Positions 8,909 to 18,110 of a stretch of 64,000 nucleotides of DNA are shown here, piece by piece. The position numbers and the translations under genes are program-made. The notes under the pieces were generated by a model that saw nothing but the letters and a program-made list of their open reading frames with translations, did no database searches and had not been told where the DNA came from. Each line of letters begins with the position of its first letter. Position 1 is the first letter of the stretch. Origin of the DNA: Paenibacillus sp. Marseille-Q4541 (GTDB taxonomy: Bacteria > Bacillota > Bacilli > Paenibacillales > Paenibacillaceae); contig NZ_JAGXCY010000002.1 in NCBI RefSeq assembly GCF_018310695.1, forward strand, positions 248,001-312,000, in the 5' to 3' direction.

Positions 8909-9958
8909 CTATCCTCTTTTAGGTGTCATATATGTATCCCTAAATATCATTTCTGCATGGATAAGCAGTCTTTCCGCCGGAGAAGACGGATGTTCCACTC
9001 TCCATAACAATTGATCAACGGCTCTTCTTCCAAGTAACGATTTATTCACATCTACCGTTGCCAGTATCGGGAGGTCCACCATGACATTATCAAAACCGGT
9101 TACCGTACAATCGTCTGGGACCGATACATTTTGATTGGTTAGCTGTTCCAGCACAAAACGTGCAGTTGAATCATTCACACATACAAATACTTCAGGAAGT
9201 TGACTCTTTGGAATCTCGCTCACTGCTTCCTTCAGTCCTACTATATCTTCATGAAACAATTTGGTGTTTTGTTCCAAGGGGATATTATGTTCATCGAGCA
9301 TCATCCGAAAAGCCGTCCAACGCTCTAAGAAGCTGGGCGCATCATAGATATTCCCTGCAAACTGAAATTTTCGATAACCAATGGCAATCAGTTGATTCAT
9401 CATCTCTCTCATGAGACTTATATTGTCACTAAACACGGTGTCACAGTGAAATGCAGAATCAGAATGATCCACCATGACCACTGGGATCTGCAACCGCTGG
9501 AACTCAAGCAGTAGTGAGGGAGAGACGGCTCCAACCGTAATAATTCCTTGTATTGCTTCAGGATTTAGTAGGGAGAACACTTTATCAGAAGAAGGTTCAG
9601 TTAAAGTTAATATATCGAGTCCCTTCTCATTCAGCCTAGCAGATATTCCTTCAAATACAGGACCCCAATATAAAGAATCCATATTTTGATGCCTTATATT
9701 TGGAAACAGCACAAGAATTGTACCTGTCTGTCTCTGCCAGTCAGGATTCATCTCTCGATCCTTTTCCTCGTCAGAAACAACCGCCCTTGCAGCTCCACCC
9801 GTCCCATTCTTAAAATAACCAAGCTGGCCAGCAGTACGAATGATCTTATCTCTTGTCTGCTCGCTAACTCCGGATTTGCCCGTGAGTGCTCTTGATACAG
9901 CGAATTTGGACACACCTGCCGTATCAGCAATTTGCTGCATTGTCACTTTCTTTCGCAT
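8909..9958 (-). CDS. LacI-family transcriptional regulator
   Basis: This is a sugar-responsive repressor or activator. The N-terminal HTH is typical (TMQQIADTAGVSKFAVSRAL, then a hinge region), followed by a periplasmic-binding-protein-like sensor domain (ILVLFPNIRHQN, VVMVDHSD, FVCVNDSTA, DDCTVTGFDN). It has 349 aa. ATG at 9958 is preceded by AGGTGAG. It lies 76 bases after the GntR-family regulator and is followed by a strong terminator, so it may be the last gene of the sugar-acid operon or stand alone. Its operator and inducer are not visible. An insert of about 20 residues (near 50-70) between the DNA-binding and sensor domains is slightly unusual. Confidence 0.92.
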   Translation of the reverse strand: MRKKVTMQQIADTAGVSKFAVSRALTGKSGVSEQTRDKIIRTAGQLGYFKNGTGGAARAVVSDEEKDREMNPDWQRQTGTILVLFPNIRHQNMDSLYWGPVFEGISARLNEKGLDILTLTEPSSDKVFSLLNPEAIQGIITVGAVSPSLLLEFQRLQIPVVMVDHSDSAFHCDTVFSDNISLMREMMNQLIAIGYRKFQFAGNIYDAPSFLERWTAFRMMLDEHNIPLEQNTKLFHEDIVGLKEAVSEIPKSQLPEVFVCVNDSTARFVLEQLTNQNVSVPDDCTVTGFDNVMVDLPILATVDVNKSLLGRRAVDQLLWRVEHPSSPAERLLIHAEMIFRDTYMTPKRG

Positions 9959-10034
9959 CTTCTCACCTGTCTTCTAAGGTCAAAATGTACACATATAGCG
10001 TCATCTTATCATACTCCAGGGGAAGAAGCCTACT

Positions 10035-10760
10035 TTATGTCCGATAATCTACGATGTAAGGCTTAAGACGTGTTTTGTAGTAACCAATACTCCACTCAAT
10101 GGCACGATCCATTTCATCAAATGTATATCGGTGTCGCTGCAATACAACCTCACCCTCTTGCATTGCTAGTTCATAGGCAACCGTAGCAGGAAGTGGTCCA
10201 ACGGTAAATTGATCCTGATAATGATCAGCAACTAAATTTTGCTCCTCCATCCACTCATACAAAGAGAATTCATCTCCCGGATTCCATTCCACCTGATCCG
10301 CTAAGTCTGATGAGAGCCGGTGTTCATAAAAAATATAGGGTTCCTCATTCAATAAGTATAACCGTTCAATACACAGACAAGAGGGTCCAAAAAGGGTATA
10401 CGCCTCATCATTAGGACGATTTTCTTTCACTTTTTTACTTATTAATTTCTTATCAATTCGGTCCCCTTGCTCTACTAATATTTCCGTGAATCTCTTCCCT
10501 TTAGACATTTGGGGAGAAGTAGAGTTTCGAAGTACTGTCGTTCCGACTCCGCTTTGCTTCAGTACATATCCTTCTTGTTGTAATTCCTGAATTGCATTTC
10601 GCACTGTCATCTTGCTCACTTTAAATTCTTGTTCGAGCTGTGGCTCTGAAGGAATGAGCGAACCAATAGGGTACCTGCCATGCACAATGCGATCCCGGAT
10701 TATTTTTTTTAGTTGTAAATAAAGCGGCCCTTTTTTTCTGGATAGGGTCACGTAAATCAC
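10035..10760 (-). CDS. GntR-family regulator, HutC/UTRA subfamily
   Basis: This is the likely local repressor of the D-glucosaminate/KDG-type operon. The N-terminal winged helix shows PLYLQLKKIIRDRIVHG, IPSEPQLEQEFKVSKMTVRN and GYVLKQSGVGTTV; the C-terminal UTRA ligand-binding domain shows FTEILVEQG, IERLYLLNEEPYIFYEHRL and ALEY-like elements near the end. At 241 aa it is standard. Its start touches the stop of the kinase gene, so it is translated as the last or second-to-last gene of the operon. The palindrome TAACAC-N7-GTGTTA before the first gene is a good candidate operator. The effector is probably a phosphorylated sugar acid, which is inference. Confidence 0.9.
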   Translation of the reverse strand: MIYVTLSRKKGPLYLQLKKIIRDRIVHGRYPIGSLIPSEPQLEQEFKVSKMTVRNAIQELQQEGYVLKQSGVGTTVLRNSTSPQMSKGKRFTEILVEQGDRIDKKLISKKVKENRPNDEAYTLFGPSCLCIERLYLLNEEPYIFYEHRLSSDLADQVEWNPGDEFSLYEWMEEQNLVADHYQDQFTVGPLPATVAYELAMQEGEVVLQRHRYTFDEMDRAIEWSIGYYKTRLKPYIVDYRT

Positions 10761-11791
10761 TACCTTTCAATATCAAGCACAAGCTCATTCATGACCTGAA
10801 GAATGTCCTCCTCCGAAGAGAGGGCGGTATCTCCAATGATCGTATGAGCGAGGACGGACGCAGCCGTTGCATACTGAACAGTATACCCCGGATCATATCC
10901 ACAAATCTCACCGTGAATTATTCCTGCTGTGTACGCATCGCCAGCACCAATTCGGTCAAGCACCTGTACTCTCATCGGTTTGCCAAACGTCATACCACCT
11001 GTTTCCTTGCGGTATAGAAACCCTTGAATGGAATGGCCATCCGCTTCAATCGTCCGCTGGGTCCCGGAAATGACACGAATATGATAATCTTCTGCGATCC
11101 GAGGAATGAGCTCTTTGATTTGGTCTAATCGGTCATCCGATGAAGCCTCGTAACCTAGCAGCGATATGGCATCCCGCTCGTTCATCATGACGATATCCGA
11201 CAGACGGAGCATATCCTCGTAGTGATGCTTCGCCTGTTTTTTCTCTTCTTCCGACCATAAAGAGGCTCGAAAATTACAGTCAAAGACCACCGTTCCGCCT
11301 TGTGACTTCACCTCACCTGCTAAGGTTTTCATCTGATATCTTATCTCTTCATTCATCGCAAGTCCAATCCCGCACAGATGAAAGTAATCACTTTCCTTTG
11401 CCACAGGCAGATGATCGTACACATCGCGAGAAGCGCTATTGAAAGAGCTGTTTTTACGGCTTGCATAAGTCACCTTACTTTTTCGGGGACCATAGCCAGT
11501 TTCGAGAAAATAAGATCCGAGCAGTTGTCCTTCCCTACGCACGTATTCCATCTGAAACCCGAGTCCTCTTAGCGAAGCTTCAGCAGCATCTCCCAGTGAA
11601 TTAGACGGCAGAGTAGTTACAATCGCTCCTTGATGTCCAAGCTTAATAAGGGCTGCCACTACATTCACACCAGTCCCTGTGAAAGAATAATTCAGAGAGC
11701 GGCTTTGACTCAAAGTTAAGTGTGAAGGCACCTCGAGTCGCATCATTACCTCACCAAATGAAGTAATTTGCTTTAGATTAGCCTTTGCCAT
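10760..11791 (-). CDS. PfkB-family sugar kinase, 2-keto-3-deoxygluconate kinase-like
   Basis: This predicted kinase phosphorylates 2-keto-3-deoxygluconate or a related sugar acid with ATP, feeding the adjacent aldolase. It has ribokinase-fold features: GEVMMRL at the N-terminus, the GTGVNVVAALIKLG block, VVFDCNFRASLW and the C-terminal signature DRIGAGDAYTAGIIHG, whose Asp is the catalytic base. At 343 aa it is the normal length. ATG at 11791 follows GAGGTGG by six bases; the ATG at 11797 is too close. It overlaps the aldolase gene by 14 bases. Context rather than sequence alone points to the KDG substrate. Confidence 0.88.
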   Translation of the reverse strand: MAKANLKQITSFGEVMMRLEVPSHLTLSQSRSLNYSFTGTGVNVVAALIKLGHQGAIVTTLPSNSLGDAAEASLRGLGFQMEYVRREGQLLGSYFLETGYGPRKSKVTYASRKNSSFNSASRDVYDHLPVAKESDYFHLCGIGLAMNEEIRYQMKTLAGEVKSQGGTVVFDCNFRASLWSEEEKKQAKHHYEDMLRLSDIVMMNERDAISLLGYEASSDDRLDQIKELIPRIAEDYHIRVISGTQRTIEADGHSIQGFLYRKETGGMTFGKPMRVQVLDRIGAGDAYTAGIIHGEICGYDPGYTVQYATAASVLAHTIIGDTALSSEEDILQVMNELVLDIER

Positions 11792-12539
11792 GAGCATCCA
11801 CCTCGTACTTAAGAATTTCCGTTAATTCTTGTACGTCCTGGATGATGGTCTCTCCTGTTGTTTTATCAATAATGGATGAATAAACGTGGGGAATCACTAC
11901 AGGCACGCCTGCCTTAAGTGCAATTTGCACAATTTCACGGAAGTTCTCTTTATCAATACCTCCGGTTGGTTCGAGTGCAAATCCTGCTTTTGCGCAGGCG
12001 TTAGCAACGGCGATGAACTCTTCTTTAGTATCCAGTCCATTCATTGGAAAATACTTCAGCGCATTGCCGCCCATGTCAGATACGAGAGCAATCGCTGCTT
12101 CCACAGGTACAATCGCTTTCTCGGGCGTAGAGGAACTAAGAGGTCCTGTAGACAGATTAACATAACCCGGTTTTCCGCAAGGAGATACAAGGCTGTTAAT
12201 CCAGCTTTCTTCTCCGTTCAAGCTTGAACGGGTTGCCCCTACTCCTGTAAACACTTGATTAATATGCGTTCCTGCATATTCTCTCGCAATCTCTGACACG
12301 ACCTCCGATTGCTTCGGATCTCCTGCACCCAGTCCAATGGACACTGCATCTTCGCATACTTCACCGTGAAGTTTCATCGCTGTTACTGCAGCGTTTGCGT
12401 CTGGATAATTTTTAGATAAAACACCAATGACCACATGTCCTTCTGCTGCTTCAAAAATATTCTTTGCATTTTCTACGCTTCCTGCCAGTACATTAAGTGC
12501 TGCTCTGCCTTTATACAACCTGTTATCCATTGTCGTCAT
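11778..12539 (-). CDS. KDGP-type aldolase, DgaF/DagF family
   Basis: This protein of about 253 aa matches the family (Pfam KDGP_aldolase) whose characterised members cleave 2-keto-3-deoxygluconate-6-phosphate to pyruvate and glyceraldehyde-3-phosphate in D-glucosaminate catabolism. Recognisable stretches are VVIGVLSKNYPD, VSIGLGAGDPKQ, VFTGVGATRS, YVNLSTGPLSS, LKYFPMNGLD and ALEPTGGIDKENF. The lysine of LKYFPM is a plausible Schiff-base residue. ATG at 12539 has GGAGG nine bases upstream and overlaps the preceding gene by four bases (ATGA). It forms a translationally coupled unit with the PLP enzyme and the kinase. Confidence 0.9.
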   Translation of the reverse strand: MTTMDNRLYKGRAALNVLAGSVENAKNIFEAAEGHVVIGVLSKNYPDANAAVTAMKLHGEVCEDAVSIGLGAGDPKQSEVVSEIAREYAGTHINQVFTGVGATRSSLNGEESWINSLVSPCGKPGYVNLSTGPLSSSTPEKAIVPVEAAIALVSDMGGNALKYFPMNGLDTKEEFIAVANACAKAGFALEPTGGIDKENFREIVQIALKAGVPVVIPHVYSSIIDKTTGETIIQDVQELTEILKYEVDAHGKG

Positions 12540-13648
12540 GATTGTGTACCTCCAGATATAATTTGATAGATACGAGAATAAATAATGTCCATATCATCTT
12601 CTCTTAGTGATCTTGGATCAATATCAAAATAACCTTGTCTTACCCCGTAATCACGGGTATAAACAGCAATATCTCCTGTACGCAGCTGCTCAGCAACCTC
12701 TACAGCGCTGATGCCCGTCTTTTTCTCATCAATTCGAATACGCCCTCGAAAAATAAGTCTGCCCGCTTCGTCCTGTACTGTCGACATCTCAACGCCAACA
12801 AGTTCGGAAAGGGATGCAAGCTTTTGTAATGCTTGTTTCTCTTGCTCGCTCTTGTTGGTTTTCACGCCATATTCATCCAGCGCTTTTAGCAGTCCGAATG
12901 TTGTTTCTTTACCCACTTTCATACTCCGTCCAATTCCAGAAAGTTGTACTTTTAGCCATTCAATATACTGCTTTTTACCCGCCACGATTCCGGAAGTAGG
13001 CCCTTCAATCGCTTTCGATCCACTAAAGATTACAAGATCAGAAATACCGATATAGCTGGTCAGATCTTCTTCCGCTGCAGCATCAATGATCAGAGGGATT
13101 TTATGTTTTTGTGCGACTTCGTAAGCTTCTTGAGCCGAAATCATATTCTTTTGCACGCAATGATGGGATTTGACATACAAAATTGCAGCTGTGCGATCAT
13201 TCAATGCTTCCTCAATATGTTCTTTCTTTCCTTCGTTGGCATACCCAACTTCAAGAAGTGAACCGCCTCCCAGATAAACCATCGTCTCTACAGGAGCACC
13301 ATACTGAACGTTATGACCTTTTAACATCACAATCTCATTTTTCAGGATCAATTCTTGATGGAGTTTTTCGCTCTTTCTCTTGTTCCCTTGGGTTACAATT
13401 GCGGCTACAGAGAGCGCAATTCCACTCGATGCAGAATTCACCACTACTGCTGACTCAGACCCTAGTACATGCGCGATGTGATCACCTGCTTTGTTCGTTA
13501 GATCCGCAATCTCCACATACTGCTGTCCTCCCTGTTTCATTGCATCCATGACCGTGTCCGTTGGCGCCGATACGCCAAGAATACTCATTCGACCACTTGC
13601 ATTAATAACCCGTTTCAAACCATATTGTTCAAGAATAGAATTTGTCAC
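12536..13648 (-). CDS. DgaE-like PLP-dependent enzyme (SelA-related fold), likely sugar-acid ammonia-lyase
   Basis: This PLP enzyme of the SelA/aspartate-aminotransferase fold group resembles DgaE, the D-glucosaminate-6-phosphate ammonia-lyase. It has YGLKRVINASGRMS at the start, the cofactor-facing ASSGIALSVAA block, PLIIDAAAEED (Asp binding the pyridine nitrogen) and the presumed PLP lysine in IFSGSKAIEGPTSG. GTG at 13648 is chosen because GAGGAG lies nine bases upstream and residue 1 then precedes the family start; the longer frame to 13762 lies in the overlapping deacetylase gene. It is 370 aa long and overlaps that gene by 20 bases. It would give the 2-keto-3-deoxy sugar acid used by the next enzymes. 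Confidence 0.87.
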   Translation of the reverse strand: MTNSILEQYGLKRVINASGRMSILGVSAPTDTVMDAMKQGGQQYVEIADLTNKAGDHIAHVLGSESAVVVNSASSGIALSVAAIVTQGNKRKSEKLHQELILKNEIVMLKGHNVQYGAPVETMVYLGGGSLLEVGYANEGKKEHIEEALNDRTAAILYVKSHHCVQKNMISAQEAYEVAQKHKIPLIIDAAAEEDLTSYIGISDLVIFSGSKAIEGPTSGIVAGKKQYIEWLKVQLSGIGRSMKVGKETTFGLLKALDEYGVKTNKSEQEKQALQKLASLSELVGVEMSTVQDEAGRLIFRGRIRIDEKKTGISAVEVAEQLRTGDIAVYTRDYGVRQGYFDIDPRSLREDDMDIIYSRIYQIISGGTQS

Positions 13649-14729
13649 CCATAATCGCTCCTCTCGTTTTAATGATTGTCTCTGCCTTGCGCAAATCTCC
13701 CATAGAATCTGTAAGTTCAATTGAATCTTGAACCAATTCGAACAAAGTAAGGTTTGCTTCATCCCCTACCTGAATCCGTCCTAGCTCAGGGCGCCCCAGC
13801 CAATCTGCTGCATGCGTCGTAACCGCATTTACAACATCAACTAGCGAATATCCCAGAAGTAAAAACTTGCTCATCACCTGAGCTAAACTATAAACTGGCC
13901 CGGTTAAACGATTGCCACGATAGATATCCGAGCTGATTGTACCTGGGTGGATACCCAGTTTCCTTGCCGTTTCCGCTACCTCAAATGAAAAACTTGCCGT
14001 TCCATGACCTACATCAAGGTGAACTCCCCTTTTTATTGCAGCAAGAAATTCGGGAAGAGGCTGTTCATTTTCATCCAGCACATTATTTTTCTTTCCATTC
14101 AAATAGTGCGTAATGATATCTTTACGTTGAAGTAGGTTCAGAACTTCCTCTATAGCAGGTGGCCCTGAGCCGATGTGTACCATTAGAGGCAATCCTGTTT
14201 TATCTGATAAATATCTTGCGGTTTGAAGTGGACGAATGCCTTCATTCTTCACGACACTCTTGCTAATTCTTGCTTTGAGTCCAACAATAAAGGAACCAAA
14301 CCTGTTAATCGATGTAGTAATTTCATTCTCATCTACCCATTCCTCAGCGCAAAGCTCATCTTGACGCTCTCCAAGACCAATACGTGAAATGTTAAGAAAG
14401 GCAAGAACCCTAGTTGCAGCTTCTTTACTTTGCTGTGCAAGGCTTGCGATATGATCGGCACCACAGCTTCCTGCATCAATGATGGTAGTGACACCCTGGC
14501 GTACGCCAATCTCATCCATGTTGTCGCCGTAAGGCTGATAACTTTCCATCGCATGGACATGCATATCAATCCAGCCACTAGACACGTACAAACTACTGCA
14601 ATCTATGATATTATTTCCTGAAGCAGTTCCCGGAGCAGACTTCCCAGCGATGATACCGTTTACAATAATTAAATCAAAACGTTCCTCATGATCAGCTGTG
14701 CGTACAGAGCGAAGTATTGTTGTAGCCAT
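13629..14729 (-). CDS. Amidohydrolase/deacetylase-family metallohydrolase (EF_0837/AHA_3915 type)
   Basis: This metal-dependent amidohydrolase is of the subtype found beside DgaE/DgaF-like genes. It has the DIHVHA-like metal motif as WIDMHVHAME, a GVTTIIDAGS block, a carbamylated-Lys candidate in FIVGLKARIS, metal His in MVHIGSGP and DVGHGTASF, and a final Asp in ISSDIYRG. It probably removes an N-acyl group or opens a ring so that the amino-sugar acid can enter the pathway; the exact substrate is unknown. ATG at 14729 follows AAGGAGGTG by five bases; the frame extending to 14753 lacks a ribosome site. At 366 aa it is normal. It is the first gene of the operon and lies downstream of a clear palindrome. 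Confidence 0.88.
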   Translation of the reverse strand: MATTILRSVRTADHEERFDLIIVNGIIAGKSAPGTASGNNIIDCSSLYVSSGWIDMHVHAMESYQPYGDNMDEIGVRQGVTTIIDAGSCGADHIASLAQQSKEAATRVLAFLNISRIGLGERQDELCAEEWVDENEITTSINRFGSFIVGLKARISKSVVKNEGIRPLQTARYLSDKTGLPLMVHIGSGPPAIEEVLNLLQRKDIITHYLNGKKNNVLDENEQPLPEFLAAIKRGVHLDVGHGTASFSFEVAETARKLGIHPGTISSDIYRGNRLTGPVYSLAQVMSKFLLLGYSLVDVVNAVTTHAADWLGRPELGRIQVGDEANLTLFELVQDSIELTDSMGDLRKAETIIKTRGAIMGDKFYS

Positions 14730-14777
14730 TTCACACCTCCTTCTTCCTAACATTGGTATTTTATTATGTGATTAGGA

Positions 14778-14796
14778 TAACACAGTTTTTGTGTTA
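14778..14796. promoter_or_regulatory. Palindromic operator of the sugar-acid operon
   Basis: TAACAC-N7-GTGTTA lies about 50 bases before the amidohydrolase start. On the minus strand it falls directly after a plausible promoter (TTATCG, 17 bases, TATATT, about 14801-14829), so a bound protein would block transcription. The GntR-family protein at the end of the operon is the best candidate ligand; this is inferred from position. Confidence 0.6.
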
Positions 14797-14829
14797 GGTA
14801 AATATAACGTTATAATGTTTGTTCGATAA

Positions 14830-14857
14830 AAAAGATCGTCTTACATGACGATCTTTT
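14830..14857 (-). terminator. Terminator after the EamA transporter gene
   Basis: The inverted repeat AAAAGATCGTC/GACGATCTTTT with a six-base loop is followed on the minus strand by a T run. It lies 13 bases after the transporter stop and insulates it from the sugar-acid operon. Confidence 0.88.
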
Positions 14858-14870
14858 ACTCCAAGCTCAT

Positions 14871-15782
14871 TTAAACTCCTACTTTTTCGGTTCGTTTTTG
14901 TTTTCTTATCCACTGTGGTAACCGTGGCGTAATCTCTGTGAGTAATACCCCTGACAAGATGAAACACGCCCCTACCCATCCATTCCAAGGCAATTTCTCT
15001 CCGTAGAACATCAACGCAAACCCCGCTGCAAAGACCGGTTCCATGGAAAAAATAAGTCCAGCACGTGTAGAAGTCATATGTCGCTGAGCCAATATTTGAA
15101 GTGTATAGGCTACTGCACTGCATAGCACAGTCAAACCGAGTACTGCTACCCATGCCTCATTTGTATCTGGTAGCCTCGGTTGTTCAAAGATAAAGGAAAA
15201 GATTAGAGCAATACCTCCGGCGAATCCGAGCTGCAAAATACTAAGTAAGATAGCGTCCCCATTTTTCACGATAAATCCAGAAAGTATAATGTATACAGCA
15301 TACATCAGTGCTCCTAATATACACAGTATATCTCCCGAACCAATGCTCAGGCTCTGATCTAAGGTCAGTAGAGATATGCCCGTCACCGCCAGCATGATAC
15401 AAACTACCATTTTTTTGCTCGGAAGTTGCTTCTTCCAAACTGCTGTTAGTAGTGGAACAAACACAACTGACAAACTAATTAGAAAACCGGCTTGAGAAGT
15501 ACTTGTTCGTTTTACACCATAAGTAATGAAAATAAAAGCGGTGAACAACACTGCTCCTAATAAAAATCCTTGTCCTACAAGCTTCCAGTTCAAACATGAC
15601 CACTTTCTATAAAACAGAATACCCAGTAGCAGAAAAGCAAAACCAAACCTGAGAGCAATCAGATTTATCTCTTGTACACTTCCAAGTCCTTCTTTCATAA
15701 ACAAATAAGATGATCCCCATAAGAGGGTAACAAGCAGCATTTGCAAATCGGCTATTCTTTGTATATTCATTCTCCTAATCAT
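14871..15782 (-). CDS. EamA (DMT-superfamily) transporter
   Basis: This membrane protein has ten predicted helices arranged as two EamA repeats (LLVTLLWGSSYLFMKEGL opens the first; ILCILGALMYAVYIILSGF the second). It is 303 aa, the usual length. Such proteins export metabolites or amino acids, or import small solutes; the substrate is not visible. ATG at 15782 has GGGGAAG ten bases upstream; ATG at 15770 has an overly close ribosome site. It is divergent from the LysR-family gene with 152 bases between, the classic arrangement in which the LysR protein controls the transporter. Confidence 0.9.
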   Translation of the reverse strand: MIRRMNIQRIADLQMLLVTLLWGSSYLFMKEGLGSVQEINLIALRFGFAFLLLGILFYRKWSCLNWKLVGQGFLLGAVLFTAFIFITYGVKRTSTSQAGFLISLSVVFVPLLTAVWKKQLPSKKMVVCIMLAVTGISLLTLDQSLSIGSGDILCILGALMYAVYIILSGFIVKNGDAILLSILQLGFAGGIALIFSFIFEQPRLPDTNEAWVAVLGLTVLCSAVAYTLQILAQRHMTSTRAGLIFSMEPVFAAGFALMFYGEKLPWNGWVGACFILSGVLLTEITPRLPQWIRKQKRTEKVGV

Positions 15783-15934
15783 GTCTTGCTTCTTCCCCTC
15801 GTTACCTTGTTATGTATACTGAGCTAACCGCTTCCATAAGCAGCAAGACAAAGTATATATCAACTCTTCCCATTAGAAAAATGAATGTTTATAATACATA
15901 ACATGAATATATTTCATGTAAGGGGAAATGAAGA

Positions 15935-16831
15935 TTGAGCCTGACCAAATACGCTATTTTGTGTACTGTCATTGAAGTTGGCAGCTTGACGAAAGCAGCA
16001 GAATCCTTAAATTTAACACAATCTGCTGTCAGTCATGCCATTATGAGCCTGGAAAAAGACTACGGTTTTACTCTTCTTATCCGCGCGAAGTCAGGCATAC
16101 AGCTCACCACTAACGGAGAACGAATTTATAACTATATGAGAGAGATTCTTAAATGGCAGGAAATGATGCAGCAAGAAATTCATTTGCTGAATGGCATTCA
16201 GACAGGAACAGTACGTGTCGGTACCTTTACCAGTGTTTCTTCGCAGTGGCTCCCTGGTGTTATCAAATCTTTCCATCATGAATATCCAGATATTCATATT
16301 AAATTGAAAGAAGGGGATTATGGGGAAATCAAAAGCTGGATTGCTTCCGGCGCCGTAGACTTTGGCTTTATCTCTATACAAGGGAATTCGCCGCTGGATA
16401 CGATTCCACTTAAGAAAGATCGCATGGTTTGTATCGTTTCAAGAGAACACCCTCTTGCCGGATCTCCTTCTGTCTCCCTTGAACATTTGAAAAACGAACC
16501 CTTCATTATGCCGAAATGGGGAGGAGATGATGAGATCGAGACCATGATCAAAAAGCATCAGACGAAACTGAATATCAGATACGAGGTCGCTGAAGAGCAA
16601 GCGATTATTGGAATGGTTCAGCATGGTCTTGGCGTAAGTATTTTACCTGAAATGGTACTTACTAGACTTCCAGAGACCATTCAAGTCATTCCAATAGAAG
16701 AGGAACCTTACCGGTTCATCGGATTAGCGGCCCTCTCCCTATCAGAACTGTCTCCAGCTGCGAATCGACTTCTTCAAGCGATTCAGGACTGGTTACGTCT
16801 TCAACATCTACTGGATGAATCTCGTAGTTGA
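15935..16831 (+). CDS. LysR-family transcriptional regulator
   Basis: The N-terminal winged HTH is canonical (FVxVxExGSLTKAA-like, LNLTQSAVSHAIMSLEKDYG) and is followed by a two-lobed effector domain (VRVGTFTSVSSQWLPGVI, GLGVSILPEMVL). It has 298 aa. The start is TTG at 15935 with GGGG nine bases upstream; an ATG at 15928 is in another frame. It is divergent from the EamA transporter, so it probably binds the 15783-15934 gap and controls that gene. Its last 24 bases overlap the 3' end of the convergent MFS gene. Confidence 0.93.
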   Translation: MSLTKYAILCTVIEVGSLTKAAESLNLTQSAVSHAIMSLEKDYGFTLLIRAKSGIQLTTNGERIYNYMREILKWQEMMQQEIHLLNGIQTGTVRVGTFTSVSSQWLPGVIKSFHHEYPDIHIKLKEGDYGEIKSWIASGAVDFGFISIQGNSPLDTIPLKKDRMVCIVSREHPLAGSPSVSLEHLKNEPFIMPKWGGDDEIETMIKKHQTKLNIRYEVAEEQAIIGMVQHGLGVSILPEMVLTRLPETIQVIPIEEEPYRFIGLAALSLSELSPAANRLLQAIQDWLRLQHLLDESRS

Positions 16832-18067
16832 ATCTACTTTCCTTCGCTTGAGGATCATCAAGTACATACAGCTACCAAGTAGTAGGGCAGCGATCGTCCA
16901 TTGGAGCAAGGAAGCAGAGACTACTGCTGTTTTTACATTGTGCAATTCAGCTACATGACTAATGAACCAGATCATTATCATTTCAAGCAAGGCATGTACA
17001 AAGCTATATACACTAGTAACTCGCCCGATCATAGAGCCCGGAATTTCATTTTGAATAAAAGTAAAATAACCCGTATTCATAAATGCTTGGAAAAATGACA
17101 AGATCACAAATCCCATACCTGCAATAACGAAGAAATGGGACAAACTGTAAATAAAGTATCCTGTAGAAAATAGCATAGCCCCGAATCCCAGAAGGATCAT
17201 AGTATGCATCCTATGGACGATACGGGTCTGAATAAACGATCCCAGTAGAAAACTGATGCCTGTGACACTCAGAAGCAGGCTATATTGTGAATCACTACTG
17301 TGAATGACTTGTGTGATGAAGGCAACTTCAAGAGAATCCATAGCAGCAGCCATGATCATAACTGCATGAAATAACCCATAGATAAGGACTACTCTTACAT
17401 GCGTTTTACTGAACGCCCATACGACTGACCAGTCCTTTTTTAGTAAGCTCCATTTGTTCATAGTTTCTTCACTTCTCTCCTCCAGCCGATCTATAGAAGG
17501 CTCAGAAAGAGTTTTGGGTAGCCCGGTAAGCAGAAGTGCAGACAATAAAAACGAGAAACCATTAATGAGAATCGCTGTTTTTCCAGTCGAGACAGCAAAT
17601 AATCCGCTCGCTACAGCAGGGCCAATAACGTAGGCACCAGATTGAGTCAACGCAACCCATGCATTGTATTTTTTTCGAAGGGAGATCGGAATTAGAGAAA
17701 CGGTATAGGCCAGCGAAGCTGGTTCAAACAAGGAACTAGCCATGCTGATTAGAAATACGAAGAGATAGATAAGAGATAAGGAAGGCAAAAAAGGGATAGC
17801 GAGGATAAAAGCAGCTCGAATGAGATCGAGCATAATCATCATATTACGCTTGTTCATTCGATCTACGATACTGCCGGCAAAACCCGCAGTCAACATCGTG
17901 GCAATGGGCCTAAGAATATACAACAACCCAACGGCTGCCGGAGATTCGGTCATATGAAGAATCATTAGATTAATAGCGATCAGATAGATCCAATCCCCAA
18001 TGTGGGAAATACCAATACTGGACAATAAAAAGGTAGCGTGTTTTTTTCTGAATACATACAAATTCAT
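16808..18067 (-). CDS. MFS transporter, DHA3-type efflux protein
   Basis: A 12-helix major facilitator of the DHA3 group, the group that includes macrolide-efflux (Mef) proteins. The start FLLSSIGISHIGDWIYLIAI and the loop GSIVDRMNKRN between helices 2 and 3 fit. From ATG at 18067 (GAGGG nine bases upstream) it is 419 aa. Two short overlapping ORFs with strong ribosome sites and small inverted repeats lie directly upstream, as expected of leader-peptide control seen with antibiotic-efflux genes. The substrate cannot be read. Its 3' end overlaps the convergent LysR gene by 24 bases with no terminator between. Confidence 0.9.
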   Translation of the reverse strand: MNLYVFRKKHATFLLSSIGISHIGDWIYLIAINLMILHMTESPAAVGLLYILRPIATMLTAGFAGSIVDRMNKRNMMIMLDLIRAAFILAIPFLPSLSLIYLFVFLISMASSLFEPASLAYTVSLIPISLRKKYNAWVALTQSGAYVIGPAVASGLFAVSTGKTAILINGFSFLLSALLLTGLPKTLSEPSIDRLEERSEETMNKWSLLKKDWSVVWAFSKTHVRVVLIYGLFHAVMIMAAAMDSLEVAFITQVIHSSDSQYSLLLSVTGISFLLGSFIQTRIVHRMHTMILLGFGAMLFSTGYFIYSLSHFFVIAGMGFVILSFFQAFMNTGYFTFIQNEIPGSMIGRVTSVYSFVHALLEMIMIWFISHVAELHNVKTAVVSASLLQWTIAALLLGSCMYLMILKRRKVDSTTRFIQ

Positions 18068-18110
18068 GATATACATCCCTCTCTATGTAGAGGGCATATG
18101 GCAATAGAAG

